Below, piece by piece: positions 51,910 through 63,712 of a stretch of DNA of 64,000 bases (position 1 is its first letter; every line of letters begins with the position of its first letter). The notes under the pieces were generated by a model. It searched no databases, was not told the origin of the DNA, and saw only the letters and a list, made by a program, of their open reading frames with translations. Origin of the DNA: Batrachochytrium dendrobatidis JAM81 (lineage: Eukaryota > Chytridiomycota > Chytridiomycetes > Rhizophydiales); assembly GCF_000203795.2 (NCBI RefSeq), contig NW_006281099.1, positions 3,060,914 to 3,124,913 on the forward strand. The letters are read 5' to 3'. A program made the translations under genes and the position numbers.

Positions 51910-52495
51910 TTTGGTAATGAGAGGTTGTAAACGAAAAGTAGTTGAGCCAATAGGATTGATTCCTGTAATTAGTCAATTTAATAATAATACCATTTACCCG
52001 TTACTTGGAACTCGAATCTCCAGAAATGAGGATAATGGAGTTTGGAGCATATGGATTGGTGGTGGTGAAGGGTTTAATTTGGAGATTCAAAGTGTGCGCT
52101 ATTAGAATTAGCTTTGTCACAGATTACCACTTAAGAGTATCCATCTGGATATTCCAACACACGACTCGATATGTGATGTTCAAATGTCTAATATTCAGAC
52201 TGTGCTGATTGCAATTGTGGTTACAATTGTGGTTGTGTGTAAATATCAATCCAATACTTGATTCAATTTGAGCATGTACAGTTTTGTAGTAATCCATTTG
52301 ATCACATTGACAGAATCAAGCAATGATCTGATTCAACAACACCGAATGATGCATCCATATCACTTGTATCAATCAATTGTACACAATCAGTCAATATAAT
52401 CAACAATCATTGACATGATTGATTCAATTTATTCAATTGCATAGATCTGACTGGCATTATAACTTGTTGTTGTAAAATCACTACCTCATAATCCA
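51910..52495. other. Intergenic upstream/downstream of DUF4246 gene 3' end
   Basis: About 590 bases with AT-rich, TTGATTCAAT/CAATTGTACA-rich sequence. Open frames at 51911-52208 are without family or splice support. No gene called. Confidence 0.45.
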
Positions 52496-55400
52496 TCACC
52501 AAAGACCAAGATTATACGCCTGCTCATATATGTCCTTATTGTATACCGCTGTGATTCGAGTTCGGTCACTTGTCAATTTATCTCGATAGTGTTTGGCTTC
52601 AGCTGGTGATTGAACACCTTGAATATACTGCGTGGCATCATTCCACAGTTCAGGCGGTATGGGTGTCTTGTCAAGACTCGAGTTGTACCATTGTGGTTGT
52701 TGTGGAGCCACATGCGCAGTCGAAACAGTCCGACATGCTGGATTTACTACAAAAAATGTCAGAATTTTGCAGTGTCCTGGTTGAGTTGGATCTGCAAGTT
52801 CAAATGATTGTTCTTTGTGTTGGTATAGATTGGGATAAACTGCACATCGACCATTTGGTACTTCAAGCGATCCTATATACTGATTGCGTCGTGATTCTCG
52901 ATTAATAATGTCATACACATCTTTCCAATACATATCAGATGCTCTTTGATAATAAAAATCAACAGCCTCGCGGAAATCGAGTTTGGGTGTGGTGATATTT
53001 TCCACGTCATAGTAATACAGTCCAGTTGCAACAATCGATTCGTTAATTGGACCTTCAATGTGCCAGTCTCCCTCGTTGTATTTAGGTTTGGATGGTGTCA
53101 GTTGAATGTTGGTGAGTTTGACAATGACTTGTAGATTACGACCACGCAGTGATACTGGCTTTGCCGATTCATAACTGGGTTCAAAATGTTCCGGAAGTGT
53201 TGGTACATACACGGGACGAATGACTCGAGTGTCTGGTTCCATACCACCACGACTTGATTGGTTTGGTGGTTCATATCCCTTTGTGCCATTGTGAATATCA
53301 ATATACTTGAACACTGGATCCATCGTTCTGAACAGACTTTCAAACATTGGGACAAAACATTTGAATATTTTGGCAATGCATTTGTACATGTCTCGATGCC
53401 ATATTGGATTCAGATTGTTGATGTATGAGTTGATGGTCACACTGCCATCCTGTTCGACACGAAATTCACTCGGAAGACATTGGAACTTGAATGATATAAA
53501 CTCGGGACTGCTGTCAATGATGGGCATATCTGAAACAAGTCGAGTCGATAGCAATATATCGCATGGTACCATTGTGGTGTATTTGAGTCGTATATCCAGT
53601 GGTGCAATCATCGTTTGTCCATATACAACACTGTACATTGATGCATCAATCAGATTGTGCACCATTTGACCAGTGTTGTGATTTGATCCATGTTCAATAT
53701 CCGATACATTTGTCATCAATCGCGTGTATACATTGTCAGGTATGCCATTGTCCAGTATATACGTCAGTTCAACAGGTCCTGGTACAATTGTGCCAAATCC
53801 ATCACTGCCACTACAAACAAACTGTTTGACAAAAAACTCGAGTTGTCCCAGTGCAAGATTAAATGTTGATGGTGATATATTCCGATCGAGTGAGTCAGCC
53901 CTCCATTGCTCCACAATATGCTGGTTTGTGATATCGATCCACCACATGGGTTTGCAAAGTATAGAATGGAGATACTGGATATACCGCATTTCGACAAGTG
54001 TGCGTGCCTGTCCATGTGTATCTCCGGCCATTCCAGAACTCATATCAATTTTGTCATTGTCGTTGTATGGCTGAATATCCGAATTAGCAGTGTAAACCAG
54101 ATGTTGGAAACACGTTTCAATGATCTGGCCAGCAACCCTTCTGTTTGTGTAGTGAGTACCATCCGATTTTACAATAGCCATTAGATTTTCAAACATCCCG
54201 CCTTGATCCAACTCGGTACGTATTGAACTGTCGGGATGATTGTCGGCAAAATCAACAAGTGTTTTGAGTAGTTTTACAATACCAAAACAGCCATACAAAT
54301 TTACATCTCTACGTGAAAGAATAGTGTTGAGTTGCTTTACAATTTCATATTCTTGAAACACCTTGATCATCTCGGCCTTGTTTGTAGATTTCTGAATCAT
54401 GTCGCTGACATATTCAAACAGATACAAAAAATCATACATATTGGCATCATACATCAATATCGTCAATTGCTCAAAAACCAACGATCGTACAAGCGATACA
54501 GGAAAATCGTGCATTTTGGATGCAGCTGCTACAGCTATCTTGATTATGCGTGTTTTTAGTCTAGAGTTGTCGCTGTATTTGATATACAAGTCGTTCAGTG
54601 CTTGAATCAAACCCGACCTTATCAACTCGGCTGAAAGTACTTCACATTCTGTAACATTGCATAAACTCCGAATAGTATCAATACTTTCATAAATCACTGC
54701 TTGATCGACACTCCTGTATTCATGTCATGTCAATCCAACCATGTCAAATTTACCAATTGTGATGACTGGACACACACTCATGCATAACATCACATACCTG
54801 AGCGTATTGACTATTGCTGGAATGATACCACACTCCACTGCTTTTACTGGGTCATGACGATGAATATTACAAAATATGGTTTTAAGATTTTTGATAAACC
54901 CAACAGCAACTAGACCATTGGATGATTCCAGTCGTGAAACAAGTCTTGATACCACGATGCCAAACTAATGATATTGTTCAATGTCAAGTATACAATCAAC
55001 ATGACATGACAAGACACTGTACAAACTGATCCAATATTGTATCATTGTAAACATACATTTTCATCGTCAATATCATAACAAACGGTCGAAAACAGGTCAA
55101 TTGCCAATCTGAGCATTTCTCGATCCGACTCGTGAACAATAATCTCAACCATTGGCTTGATGTCAAATTTATACTCTTTACTCCAGCGTCCACAATCGAA
55201 TAACTCTGTACATGTTTTTATCGCCTATATGCATATTGACACTAGATGAGTTGAATGTCAATCATTTGATCAATATCAATCATGACTTGCCGCTATTTTG
55301 ACTTGACGGTTTGATGATTGCATGAGTTGTGAAAGTTGGTTGCTTAGTCGATGAAATACTTTAAACCGATAATCACCGTACGTCATACTCAAAAATACTG

Positions 55401-55837
55401 TAGTAAACTCCATTACTTTGATCTACACAACACATGTTGGTTATTTTAGTCATGAACAATCCATTATTGTTACAATATATGAATACCTGTAAACTGGGTC
55501 GATTATACTCCAAATACTTGGCTGTGATATCTTCCAGTTCAATACTTTGTAAGCGCAGCAATACATCTGTAGATCCTACCATTTCAAACCAACACAAAAT
55601 CAGCAACAGTTTGAACTCATCAATAATACAATTGCTATTAAACTTACTGTAGCCCTGTTGTTTCAACTCCTGTAGCAATGCAAGCAGTCTGACCCATATT
55701 TCATCAGCCTTGTATAGTTGAGCATCCGTTGTTAATAATTTCAAATCTTCCATGTGTTGGACCAGCTCTTTCATGATATCAACACAATCCATGTTTGATA
55801 AAATTAGTAAAGTTGAATTTTGATTTGACAATTTCAT
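52496..55837 (-). CDS. ARM-repeat protein fused to a C-terminal DUF4246 domain
   Basis: Several exons; the last and largest (54697-52496) is about 730 residues. The N-terminal ~500-600 residues are helical armadillo/HEAT-like repeats (for example KPMVEIIVHESDREMLRLAIDLFSTVCYD; ESSNGLVAVGFIKNLKTIFCNIHRH; ECGIIPAIVNTLR). The C-terminal ~300 residues match DUF4246: LQVIVKLTNIQLTPSKPKY, GDWHIEGPINESIVATGLYYYD (about 53005-53072), GRCAVYPNLYQHKEQSFEL (about 52800-52855) and PGHCKILTFFVVNPACR. In DUF4246 proteins the WHxEG His/Glu pair and the QH His look like an Fe(II)/2-oxoglutarate dioxygenase site; that activity is inferred. Start at 55837 (or the internal Met at 55792). Intron at about 55569-55646 fits in frame (donor GTAAGT, acceptor GGTAG). 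Fungal DUF4246 proteins I know of lack ARM repeats. Confidence 0.8.
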
Positions 55838-56865
55838 TCATGCGAATGTCCAACAATTGCCAAGAATTGTTCATGTTTGGATTGTTGTAAAACACACAAA
55901 CGAGTTGTTCCATTTTAGTATTGTTTTAACCAGTTTTTTGTAACAAAATTGGATTGTTATCAAACATGCATTTAGAAATACTGTAAATTAATATTCTGAA
56001 TGTGATTGTTGTGGATTTGGTTGAATAAACAAACTAGTTTACTACAACACATGGTAATGGATTACTAAACATCATCATAAATCGGATGTGATCAAATGGA
56101 CTAGAATGAGATCAATGACAATTGCATTACAATGTGTGGTGATTAAACCATCGAGTATTTCCAAATACAAACTTGAATGAAAAGTCTTGCCACAATACTG
56201 ATCAACTGTATTACTGTTTACACTGTGGTATTATTGATGTATTGGAATATTTGGTGTTCAAATACACGATGATAATGGTAGTACAAATCATGGTAGTTGT
56301 ACAAACCAAACGTGATTAAAGCCAATAATAATGTCAGACAAGATTGGATAATGAATTAGCGTGTAAATCATCAACATTGACCAAGATTGATTGAAATGGT
56401 GAGATTGAGTTGGATGGTGATGAACAGTCAGTGTCATGAACACTGTTATTCAGTGGCCTATTTGACGTCAATACAACACCATCAATACCATGCTGCATAT
56501 ATTACATTGTAAACTGTCATAAAACAACACTAATTGACCAATATCAAACCAGTTGATGTTGCAATCTACATCCGACTTTGAGCAAGTGTATTACTCCGTT
56601 TGTTGTACAATACACGACATGATCAGTTGATGATATCATGCAACTGACAAGTGATTGCAAGTATGTCTGATAGTTACAATCAACACTGGTTGTTATCAAG
56701 TCATTGATGTATATGTAATAAACCGTGTCAATGTATCAATCAACAATCCAGTAACTGTCAATGTAATACTCAACACAATATACACAAACATGCAATACAA
56801 AATCAATATTATAATTTTTGGTTCATTTACAATACTTGCAAATATCAACAAAATAAAGTTTAAAA
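55838..56865. other. Gene-poor AT-rich stretch
   Basis: About 1 kb upstream of the DUF4246 start and downstream of the secreted gene stop. The 56655-57083 plus-strand open frame partly overlaps the secreted gene antisense and has no family. Nothing else recognised. Confidence 0.5.
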
Positions 56866-57726
56866 TTATTCAAAATCCTCGAGTTTCAAAAGCGTCTTCA
56901 AAATCCGATTCCGCTCCTGATTCTGCTTTTCCATCAAATCTTTCAATCGTTGTCTTGCCTTTACTATTCTATCATTTGGTGAAATACACTCTTCTCTCAA
57001 TATATTTTGGATTTCTGGCTTATGCCTTGGTTCAGATATCTTTTCGCCTCTTGCCAACGCTGACTTTTGTTTCAATCCAATAGTTACATAATCATAATAG
57101 GTTTGGCATTTCTCTCGTATTTCTCTGGACGTCTCGATTTCTTTCAAGTCAAGTGCGTTCTGATCTTGGGTCGATAGAGTCTTTTGATTTAAGCCAGTAG
57201 TGTCAGACTTGGATTTATCAGTTGGTTGTTTTCGACTTTGTTTGGAAGTACTTGGACTAGGTTGATTTACTGGCTGTTGCTGACCTTTTTTGCAAGTGTC
57301 AGAATTGATTAGATCCATTATGTCTTGCCATTGCTCTTCGGAAGTGCCTGGATCAAGTTTATCAGTTGGACGTTTTTGACCCTGGCTGTAAGTGTTTGAA
57401 CTAGGTTGACCTATTGACTGTTGCTGACCTTTTTTGGGAGTATCCGAGTCAGCTATATCAAACAGTTCTTTCCAGTCATTGAGAGTGTCTGAACCAACTT
57501 CATCTATTAGGTATTGCCAATATTTGTCGGAGATGCTTAGACCGGGTTGAATAACTATGTTTTGCCAGTTTTGGTCAGAAGTGTTTGGACTGGGTTCATT
57601 AGTTGGACCAGACACTTGACTGGAAGTGCCTGATGTTTGGGATGGACTATTGTTATCAGTCGGTATCAGTATTGCATTAGCGGTTGCTGTCGCACTCAGT
57701 ACGAGTAAAATATCAACCAATTTCAT
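56866..57726 (-). CDS. Secreted repeat-containing low-complexity protein, 286 aa
   Basis: The start is the ATG at 57726, giving the signal peptide MKLVDILLVLSATATANA; the frame stays open upstream, but those residues would bury the signal. Residues 25-55 are Ser/Thr/Gln/Asn-rich. Residues about 51-180 hold imperfect repeats around a Trp (QNWQNIV, KYWQYLIDEV, NDWKELFDIA, EQWQDIMDLI), two of which continue into SDTxKKGQQQ...QPS...PTDK (about 93-123 and 142-171). The C-terminal ~100 residues are charged and helical (REIREKCQTYYDYV; IVKARQRLKDLMEKQNQERNRILKTLLKLEDFE). There is no enzyme motif and only four Cys including the repeat. It is single-exon. Domain order resembles other secreted chytrid proteins of unknown role; no named family recognised. 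Confidence 0.8.
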   Translation of the reverse strand: MKLVDILLVLSATATANAILIPTDNNSPSQTSGTSSQVSGPTNEPSPNTSDQNWQNIVIQPGLSISDKYWQYLIDEVGSDTLNDWKELFDIADSDTPKKGQQQSIGQPSSNTYSQGQKRPTDKLDPGTSEEQWQDIMDLINSDTCKKGQQQPVNQPSPSTSKQSRKQPTDKSKSDTTGLNQKTLSTQDQNALDLKEIETSREIREKCQTYYDYVTIGLKQKSALARGEKISEPRHKPEIQNILREECISPNDRIVKARQRLKDLMEKQNQERNRILKTLLKLEDFE

Positions 57727-58028
57727 CAGATTGATCAATGGGTTTAAACAATTGGTACAAAAGTAGTGTTGAAACTGATGTTGATTATGAAACTCGAAGC
57801 AGTCGATTGTATTTGTGTTTTTGTATACCAAGCCAATCCTTTTAGGTTAACTCATGGCACAGAGTTATTTGGTTTTTGTGATGAGCCAATATCAAATCAC
57901 AATATAATGTTATTCATAATATTGATGATCATGTCAATCATATGATGCTTTTACGACCCTTTGATCAAGTATATTGAAATCACACCCTTTGAGTGTTGTG
58001 TAATCGCAAACGCTCCTTTTTACAATCG

Positions 58029-58040
58029 TATTCATGTAAA
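58029..58040 (-). repeat. Dispersed motif copy 6, reverse orientation (one change)
   Basis: Plus strand TATTCATGTAAAATGG; its complement CCATTTTACATGAATA differs by one base from the consensus in copies 1-3. Confidence 0.5.
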
Positions 58041-58189
58041 ATGGTTCACTTTATTCATCATGCAGCGACTGTATTCTGCATTGCAATATGCAATAGTTAC
58101 TACACATTGACTGCATTGCATGTTTGGTATACAACAACAACCATCATATGACATACAATCAAACTATAATGTTGAATTTATACGTTGTG

Positions 58190-58290
58190 CACTCTTAGTA
58201 ATCATACATTATACGATCACCAACTCATCCATTGCAATCCACATGTTTGGCTCAACTACTTTGATGATGTCAATACAACCATAGTTCTAA
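58190..58290 (+). repeat. Decayed dispersed repeat, copy R3
   Basis: AATCATACATTATACGATCA, then CCATTGCAATCCACATGTTT followed by GGCTCAACT, aligning with R2 (27099-27220) and more weakly with R1. Unlike R1 and R2 the TTTACGTGAATA-like motif here is upstream and inverted. Confidence 0.45.
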
Positions 58291-58813
58291 ATACCAGTTG
58301 AAATCATCAACCAAATGCGAATCAAGTAATCAACCCGAGATCGGGTATGAAAGCTAAAAAACCAGTGAAAGAGTCCAAGAACAAGAACAAGACAATAGTG
58401 CAATGACCATTATCAACTCGAATGGTTTCATGTCGCATCAAACCATTGAAAATGCAGGTTTAAATGCGGTTTTATCCAGATCTGTACCGAGTTTCATTAA
58501 ACAACCATGACAACTCTGATTGGTATGGTAAATATCCAATATCAACTTTCATTCCAATGTCTAAAACACCAAAAAATACAAAAACCTGACAAGTTTAAAA
58601 ACACTTGCAATATTCCATCCATGACAAAACCAGTCCAATTTAAAAAATGGTTTGAAACTTGCATATTTCACTCGACCAAATAAAAAGTTTACATGTGTTG
58701 ATTGAAATAAATTTAAACAATAGTGTATAGGATAGTTATGCAAGTACTATATTTATTCAAACATGATCTGATGGTGCAATCAATGATGTGTTCAGCAACA
58801 TTTACAGCCCATT

Positions 58814-61566
58814 TCAACTCATGGTAACACTCCAATAATTGATTGTTGCTCCTTTCATCTGCGTAGCAACATCTGACTTGAACATGAGATTAACAAAAAA
58901 CTGTTTCGTCTTGGTTGTCACTGGGAACTTTTTGACAATTGCTTCGGATCCAGAAATACTATTTACAAGTATATTACCATCTGGACCAAGCGTATTCAAA
59001 AGCGATTTCACACTTCCATCCACATATACAATATACAGTCCTAAAAAGTCGCTATAAAACTGTGATTCAAGTGCAATATCAATTTCAACAGTGATGTTGG
59101 ATCCAACTGGCGCAGTATAGTATGATCGGATCTCAGTCTCTATTTCAGGACTGTATTGTATTCCGTCGCCAATAACCCATTTACCATTGACCGAGTTCCA
59201 TCCCTGTGACTTTTTGGTAAATGGCGAGTTGTATATTCCAACCGATTTACTGGTACCATTAAACTTCCATTTGACACCGCGCTCAAGCTTAAAATAATCT
59301 TTTTGTTTTGGAGTGCGACTGATATGCTTATGTGTTTTGAGAACCTGTTTGCCGTTGTTTTGGCCAATGATACTGACCCGAGTATTACCAAGATCGTTGA
59401 TCACAGATGTCAGTTTGAACGAGTGTTGACTTTTTATGTTGCTTTTAAAATCGGCAACTGAAAGTGATTTGCCAGTGTCATCAACAACTGACAGTTGATT
59501 GATTCCCTTGACTTCTACATCAATGGTTACGTCACTGCTAGTAATGTAGTAATTGATACGTTCAGAAACAAAGTAAAGATTGTTCAGTCCAGTTCTGACA
59601 CCCAATGTTTTGAGCTGATCGGCAATACGGTCAAATTGAGAATTTTCAGTGGATCCAGACAATAGATCCGTCAAACGGGGACGTACAATGTATTCGGATA
59701 CGACACCGGTATCTTCGATCAATTGGCCTTGCTGTTTTCCATTACGTATCATCTGTCGAGCTCCAATTTTAAGAACGTTGGCATAGCTTCGACCAGTTGT
59801 TTCGTCGGTTAGTTCTTTGTAATACGGCATTGGCTTAAAATCAACGGGATTAAACACAAGGAGTCGTGAATCAAGCAAAAACATGTCGGCACCACCACCT
59901 CCAGTTGTTCCATCTTCGCCAAAAACATAGCCAGTTTCGGACGACTGAAGTGCTGCTGAAAACTCTTCGCATGCAGAGTAGCACATGGCATTAGTAAATG
60001 CACCAACAGGTTTGAGATAGGCTTGACCATACATGTTTGACTGATTATACGAAGTTCTGTCATGATCAATAGAATACTTGCTACCAGGTGGAGTCTTGTA
60101 CCATGCTGGACCAGAAGTGTCAAAAAAGCGCGTGCCATTAACCAGAGTGTTGTATGTGACAGAGTTCATCAGATATCTTACTTGCGTTGGTTGAAAATCG
60201 GGTTTGAAAAGTTGTGGAATGGCATTAGCAAACTCACCACTACCACCTCCATTTGCACGGATATCAAATACAACAGCATTGGTGTTTTTGAGTACAGTGC
60301 TCAGAAGTTTGTGAATTTCACGAACAGCCTCCACATCTGCTGGTGCATCAGTTTTAAGATTTTTTGGCATAAAATCATCCAATTTAATAATACCAAGATT
60401 CTTGGATTCGGGTTTCCAGATTGCCCAGCTGATAGTAGACACGTTGGCGTTTTGGTATTCGAGAGTATGGTTTTTTGATGGCTGTTCAAGTAAAATTTGA
60501 CCAGTCTTTTGCTCTTTATGGTCATGCTCGGATATCATTGATGGAGTCTTGACTTCTTTCTGAGTTTCGAGTTGAGGTTTGGCTCCAGTATTGGAAGCAT
60601 CAACGCCAGCGTCAATTATACTGCTAGAGTTGGTAGGCTGAGGTGTTCCAGGTAGAGTTTTTCCAGAAATTTTGGCATACAATTGACTAGTAATATTCCA
60701 GCATGATGAATCAAAATAAACCACCCACGGAGCTTCAATGTCGTACACTTTTCCAGTATCTTTTGATTTGAACTGATATTTGATCGTATCAGTTTCTGGC
60801 AAAGGAGTGTATACACCAAAACGAGACGTCATGTAACCAAGAGCACCATGCTGGCCACCATAATCATTGGCACCACCTGTTTTGTCCTGGTTCAAGTTCC
60901 GATAGTCAGCAAACGGCATACCATCAACAAGTAGTAATTCATCGCCAGCTTTGATTTGGTCATAGTCCTTTCCAAAAAAAGCACGCAGACTTTTATTGTC
61001 TACGTGCTTTTCAAAGACGACGGTTGGTTTCTTGACCATATCTGCATCGCCCTCGATAAATCTGAAAGAAAGACCAGTTGTGGCACTGAAACAAGAATAT
61101 GGTCCAGATGGCTCAAAATGGGTATGATGGTCGCGCGCAAGAATAAACGCATTCAAGAGTTCAATCTGCATCTCAGTATCGGTAAGATTGGATGCATCCA
61201 GTTTTGCACGCAGTTTCTTGATGATCGGGAAGGGATCGGCACGCTCACCATAGTGTTTGATTTTAGATTCATAGTTGGTCCACAATTTCAAACCATTTTC
61301 AACATTGGTCAGCACGACGTTTCGTTGTTCGTCAGTGTATGGCATAAAAACAAATCTGCCAGCGTCACGGTGTTCTTTGATAAAGGCCCATGTAGGCATG
61401 GATTCTATAACGTATGCCAATTAGTAAGTTTTGAACGATTGCACAATCCAAACATTGACAAACCCAACATAAAATAGACTGATCAACAGATTTGCATACC
61501 AGATTTATTTCCTTGAGCATTGACAGCAAACGCAGCAGAAGCAATGGCTAGCAGTGAAAATTTCAT
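58814..61566 (-). CDS. Secreted S41 family peptidase (CPAF-like)
   Basis: Two exons (61566-61500 and 61404-58814) join in frame to 885 residues; exon 1 is exactly the signal peptide (MKFSLLAIASAAFAVNAQGNKS). The peptidase region has ARDHHTHFEPSGPYSCFSATTGLSF (candidate catalytic His near residue 115), a PDZ-like DYDQIKAGDELLLVDGMPF, the S41 core VVFDIRANGGGSGEFANAIPQLF and TNAMCYSACEEFSAAL with candidate nucleophile Ser499, followed by VFGEDGTTGGGG. A Ser/Gln/Lys-rich insertion (about residues 275-335) lies between the PDZ-like region and core. The last ~280 residues are beta-rich with Ig/sandwich-like strands and no named domain. CPAF-like S41 peptidases are reported as expanded in Batrachochytrium. 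Catalytic residues look intact; substrate unknown. Confidence 0.88.
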
Positions 61567-63351
61567 TGTGGCTGCAGTATACTATTGAACTGTATTTGGC
61601 AAGCGTATCAATACTATACGGATTGAGTTGTTGATTTGTAGCAGTCTGATGATGTTTGATAGTGGCTGACGACTCATTTTTATATTTTGATAGGTTTGAC
61701 TGGCAATACTAATGCTTGATATTCTTGCATCCATATGCTATGCTTTGCTTTTATTAAAATGCTTGATATCGAGCAAGATAACGAAATCGAGGTATATATT
61801 TAGAACAAATAAAGCAACGAATTTGTAGATTAACCAATTTATCCATATTACCACACATGCCATGTCAATTGTATTTTACTATCCAACACAACATCCAACT
61901 CAAACTGCTGTGAATCCAGTTCAATCAATATGATGATTGATGGTGTATTGACATTTGTGAATTATGCCAGTCCGTATATCAAATATACAGAACATATTGG
62001 CTTGTCAATAGATAATCACTTGTCAGCTGCAGCACTGCCAGCAGCTTTATGCTCATTCAGTCTTGGGTCTGGTACGTGGTGCTTACATAGGTCTGTTTAA
62101 CAGCATTTCAACCATTGCAATTGCACAGCTTGCATGCTAATGGATTGCTTGTATACCACTATGGCTGTGTATGTTATATGCCAGCTATATCGAATAATTG
62201 AACGTAACAAAATGTGCTGTATTTATCCATACACTATCCAATCATCATAATTTGTTTTTTAGTAAATGGTTGTCAAGTATCTTGCTCAATTCTGCTGCTT
62301 GATCTGTATTTTTTGAACTGGTTACTTGGCCAGATCTGTTATTTCGGGTTGATGAGTGTCAACCCTATGAGTTCTGTTTGGTCAGGGTTATCATACGATT
62401 GATTTGCTGTTTGTGAGCAATGTGTTTGGATGGCAATAATGGTGTTTAAAACAGCCATTGTATAACATGTATTGACTCGAAAGCAAAATGGATCCACAAA
62501 CTGTCTGGCATGTATTAGGTTTCCTTTGCGCAATATGTTGAACAGTTTGATTCTGATTCCCGGTTGTTTCAAATTGGCAAGTATGAGGCAGCCAATGCTC
62601 AGATCATAACTGGACACCAGCATAAATCCAAGTGTCGAATACAGCTTAAAAAGATTCCATCTTAAATGATTATGCAGCATCAAGATCTACACTATGCATG
62701 GCTTGATTAGCTACCCTTAAACCTGAATAGCTATCGTATTTTTGATTGCATTACCAATGTCATGGACACCATACTCTTGAACCATGTCAACATTCATGAA
62801 TAATCATATATGCTGTATAACACTGGATTACTATCGACTGAAACAACTTTTATACTCTGTTGTTGTACACGTTGGTTATTGATATATTGCACATGCTGAT
62901 CTACCAAGTGATTAGTTCAATCCAGTATACTGACGACAAATGGAATCCAATACAAGATAGTGAGCATTGACAAATGTAATATTTGACCGTATAACCGAGC
63001 ATTTGTGCTTGGACGAGACAAACCACAATATAATCAATAATAATACCAACCAAGATTGACAGATTATACTAGTGTATAAAACAGTGTTGGCTGGATTGAA
63101 TTGTTGGTTTATTTGTTGATTTACAGTTGTTTTTTGAATGAATTTATTTAAAATAAACTCGGGTATTGAGATATGAAATGATCTCATGTGAACAGGCTGT
63201 AATCGTACAAACATATACTGTTGGTGTTACAAGTTTATTGGTCAACTGTTGTATGACTGTGCTGATGATGGTGTCAAAACAGTGCCTGTTACCAATGGTA
63301 CGCTACTATCACAAACTCGATCGATCCAATAGCCATGTATACACATTGTTG
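61567..63351. other. Long gene-poor AT-rich stretch
   Basis: About 1.8 kb. The first ~100 bases are likely the S41 promoter. Open frames (62214-62402 plus, 62339-62683 and 62912-63214 minus) are short, overlap on opposite strands and have no family, signal or splice support. No RNA gene recognised. Confidence 0.5.
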
Positions 63352-63645
63352 TCAGTTACATCGAGTGTTTGTCCAAATAGGTCGATTCAGATGGGTTGCA
63401 TATAACTGACTAATCCAGCATTCATCCATTGTCAAACAACAATAATGCACAATACCACCAAGTGTGCAATTACACTTGCACTGATCAGTCGTTGCACAGT
63501 ATGCATTGGTCAATGTCCAGCATATGTGTCTGCAACTAAATTGCAGTCCATGACACACCCACACGATCCAACATGACAAATCATGTATCATGAGTCCAAG
63601 ATTGATCAAAAACATGATCATGGTAAACACAGCATGTTGTTGCAT
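63352..63645 (-). CDS. Doubtful small Cys-rich ORF downstream of the orphan promoter copy
   Basis: 97 codons from the ATG at 63645. The N-terminus is hydrophobic (MQQHAVFTMIMFLINLGLM) and the rest has about 12 Cys. It lies 68 bases downstream (minus strand) of the 288-base promoter module at 63713-64000, which is why it is listed. The region is TGT/TGC-rich by composition and other unsupported frames nearby are also Cys-rich, so chance is the simpler explanation. Confidence 0.2.
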   Translation of the reverse strand: MQQHAVFTMIMFLINLGLMIHDLSCWIVWVCHGLQFSCRHICWTLTNAYCATTDQCKCNCTLGGIVHYCCLTMDECWISQLYATHLNRPIWTNTRCN

Positions 63646-63712
63646 ATCAGAGTCGATATATCGAGTGACAGTTGCACACTGGCTGATGGTGCACAGCGTA
63701 TCAGTCACAATA

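Larger units (their letters stand above)
57727..58813. other. Intergenic: secreted-gene promoter plus dispersed repeat R3
   Basis: About 1.1 kb. The part near 57727 should be the promoter of the secreted gene (TATAC and poly-pyrimidine words). The middle holds the dispersed motif in reverse at 58029-58040 and repeat R3. The rest has no supported gene; the 58561-58743 minus open frame lacks support. Confidence 0.5.

Noticed and set aside
51698..51976. Minus-strand frame identical in part to one at 63789-63992
   Set aside because: Its duplication reflects the 288-base promoter repeat; the frame lies upstream of the true start codon and has no family.
56655..57083. 142-codon plus-strand frame
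   Set aside because: Its second half is antisense to the secreted gene at 56866-57726 and its first half is AT-rich non-coding; no homology seen.
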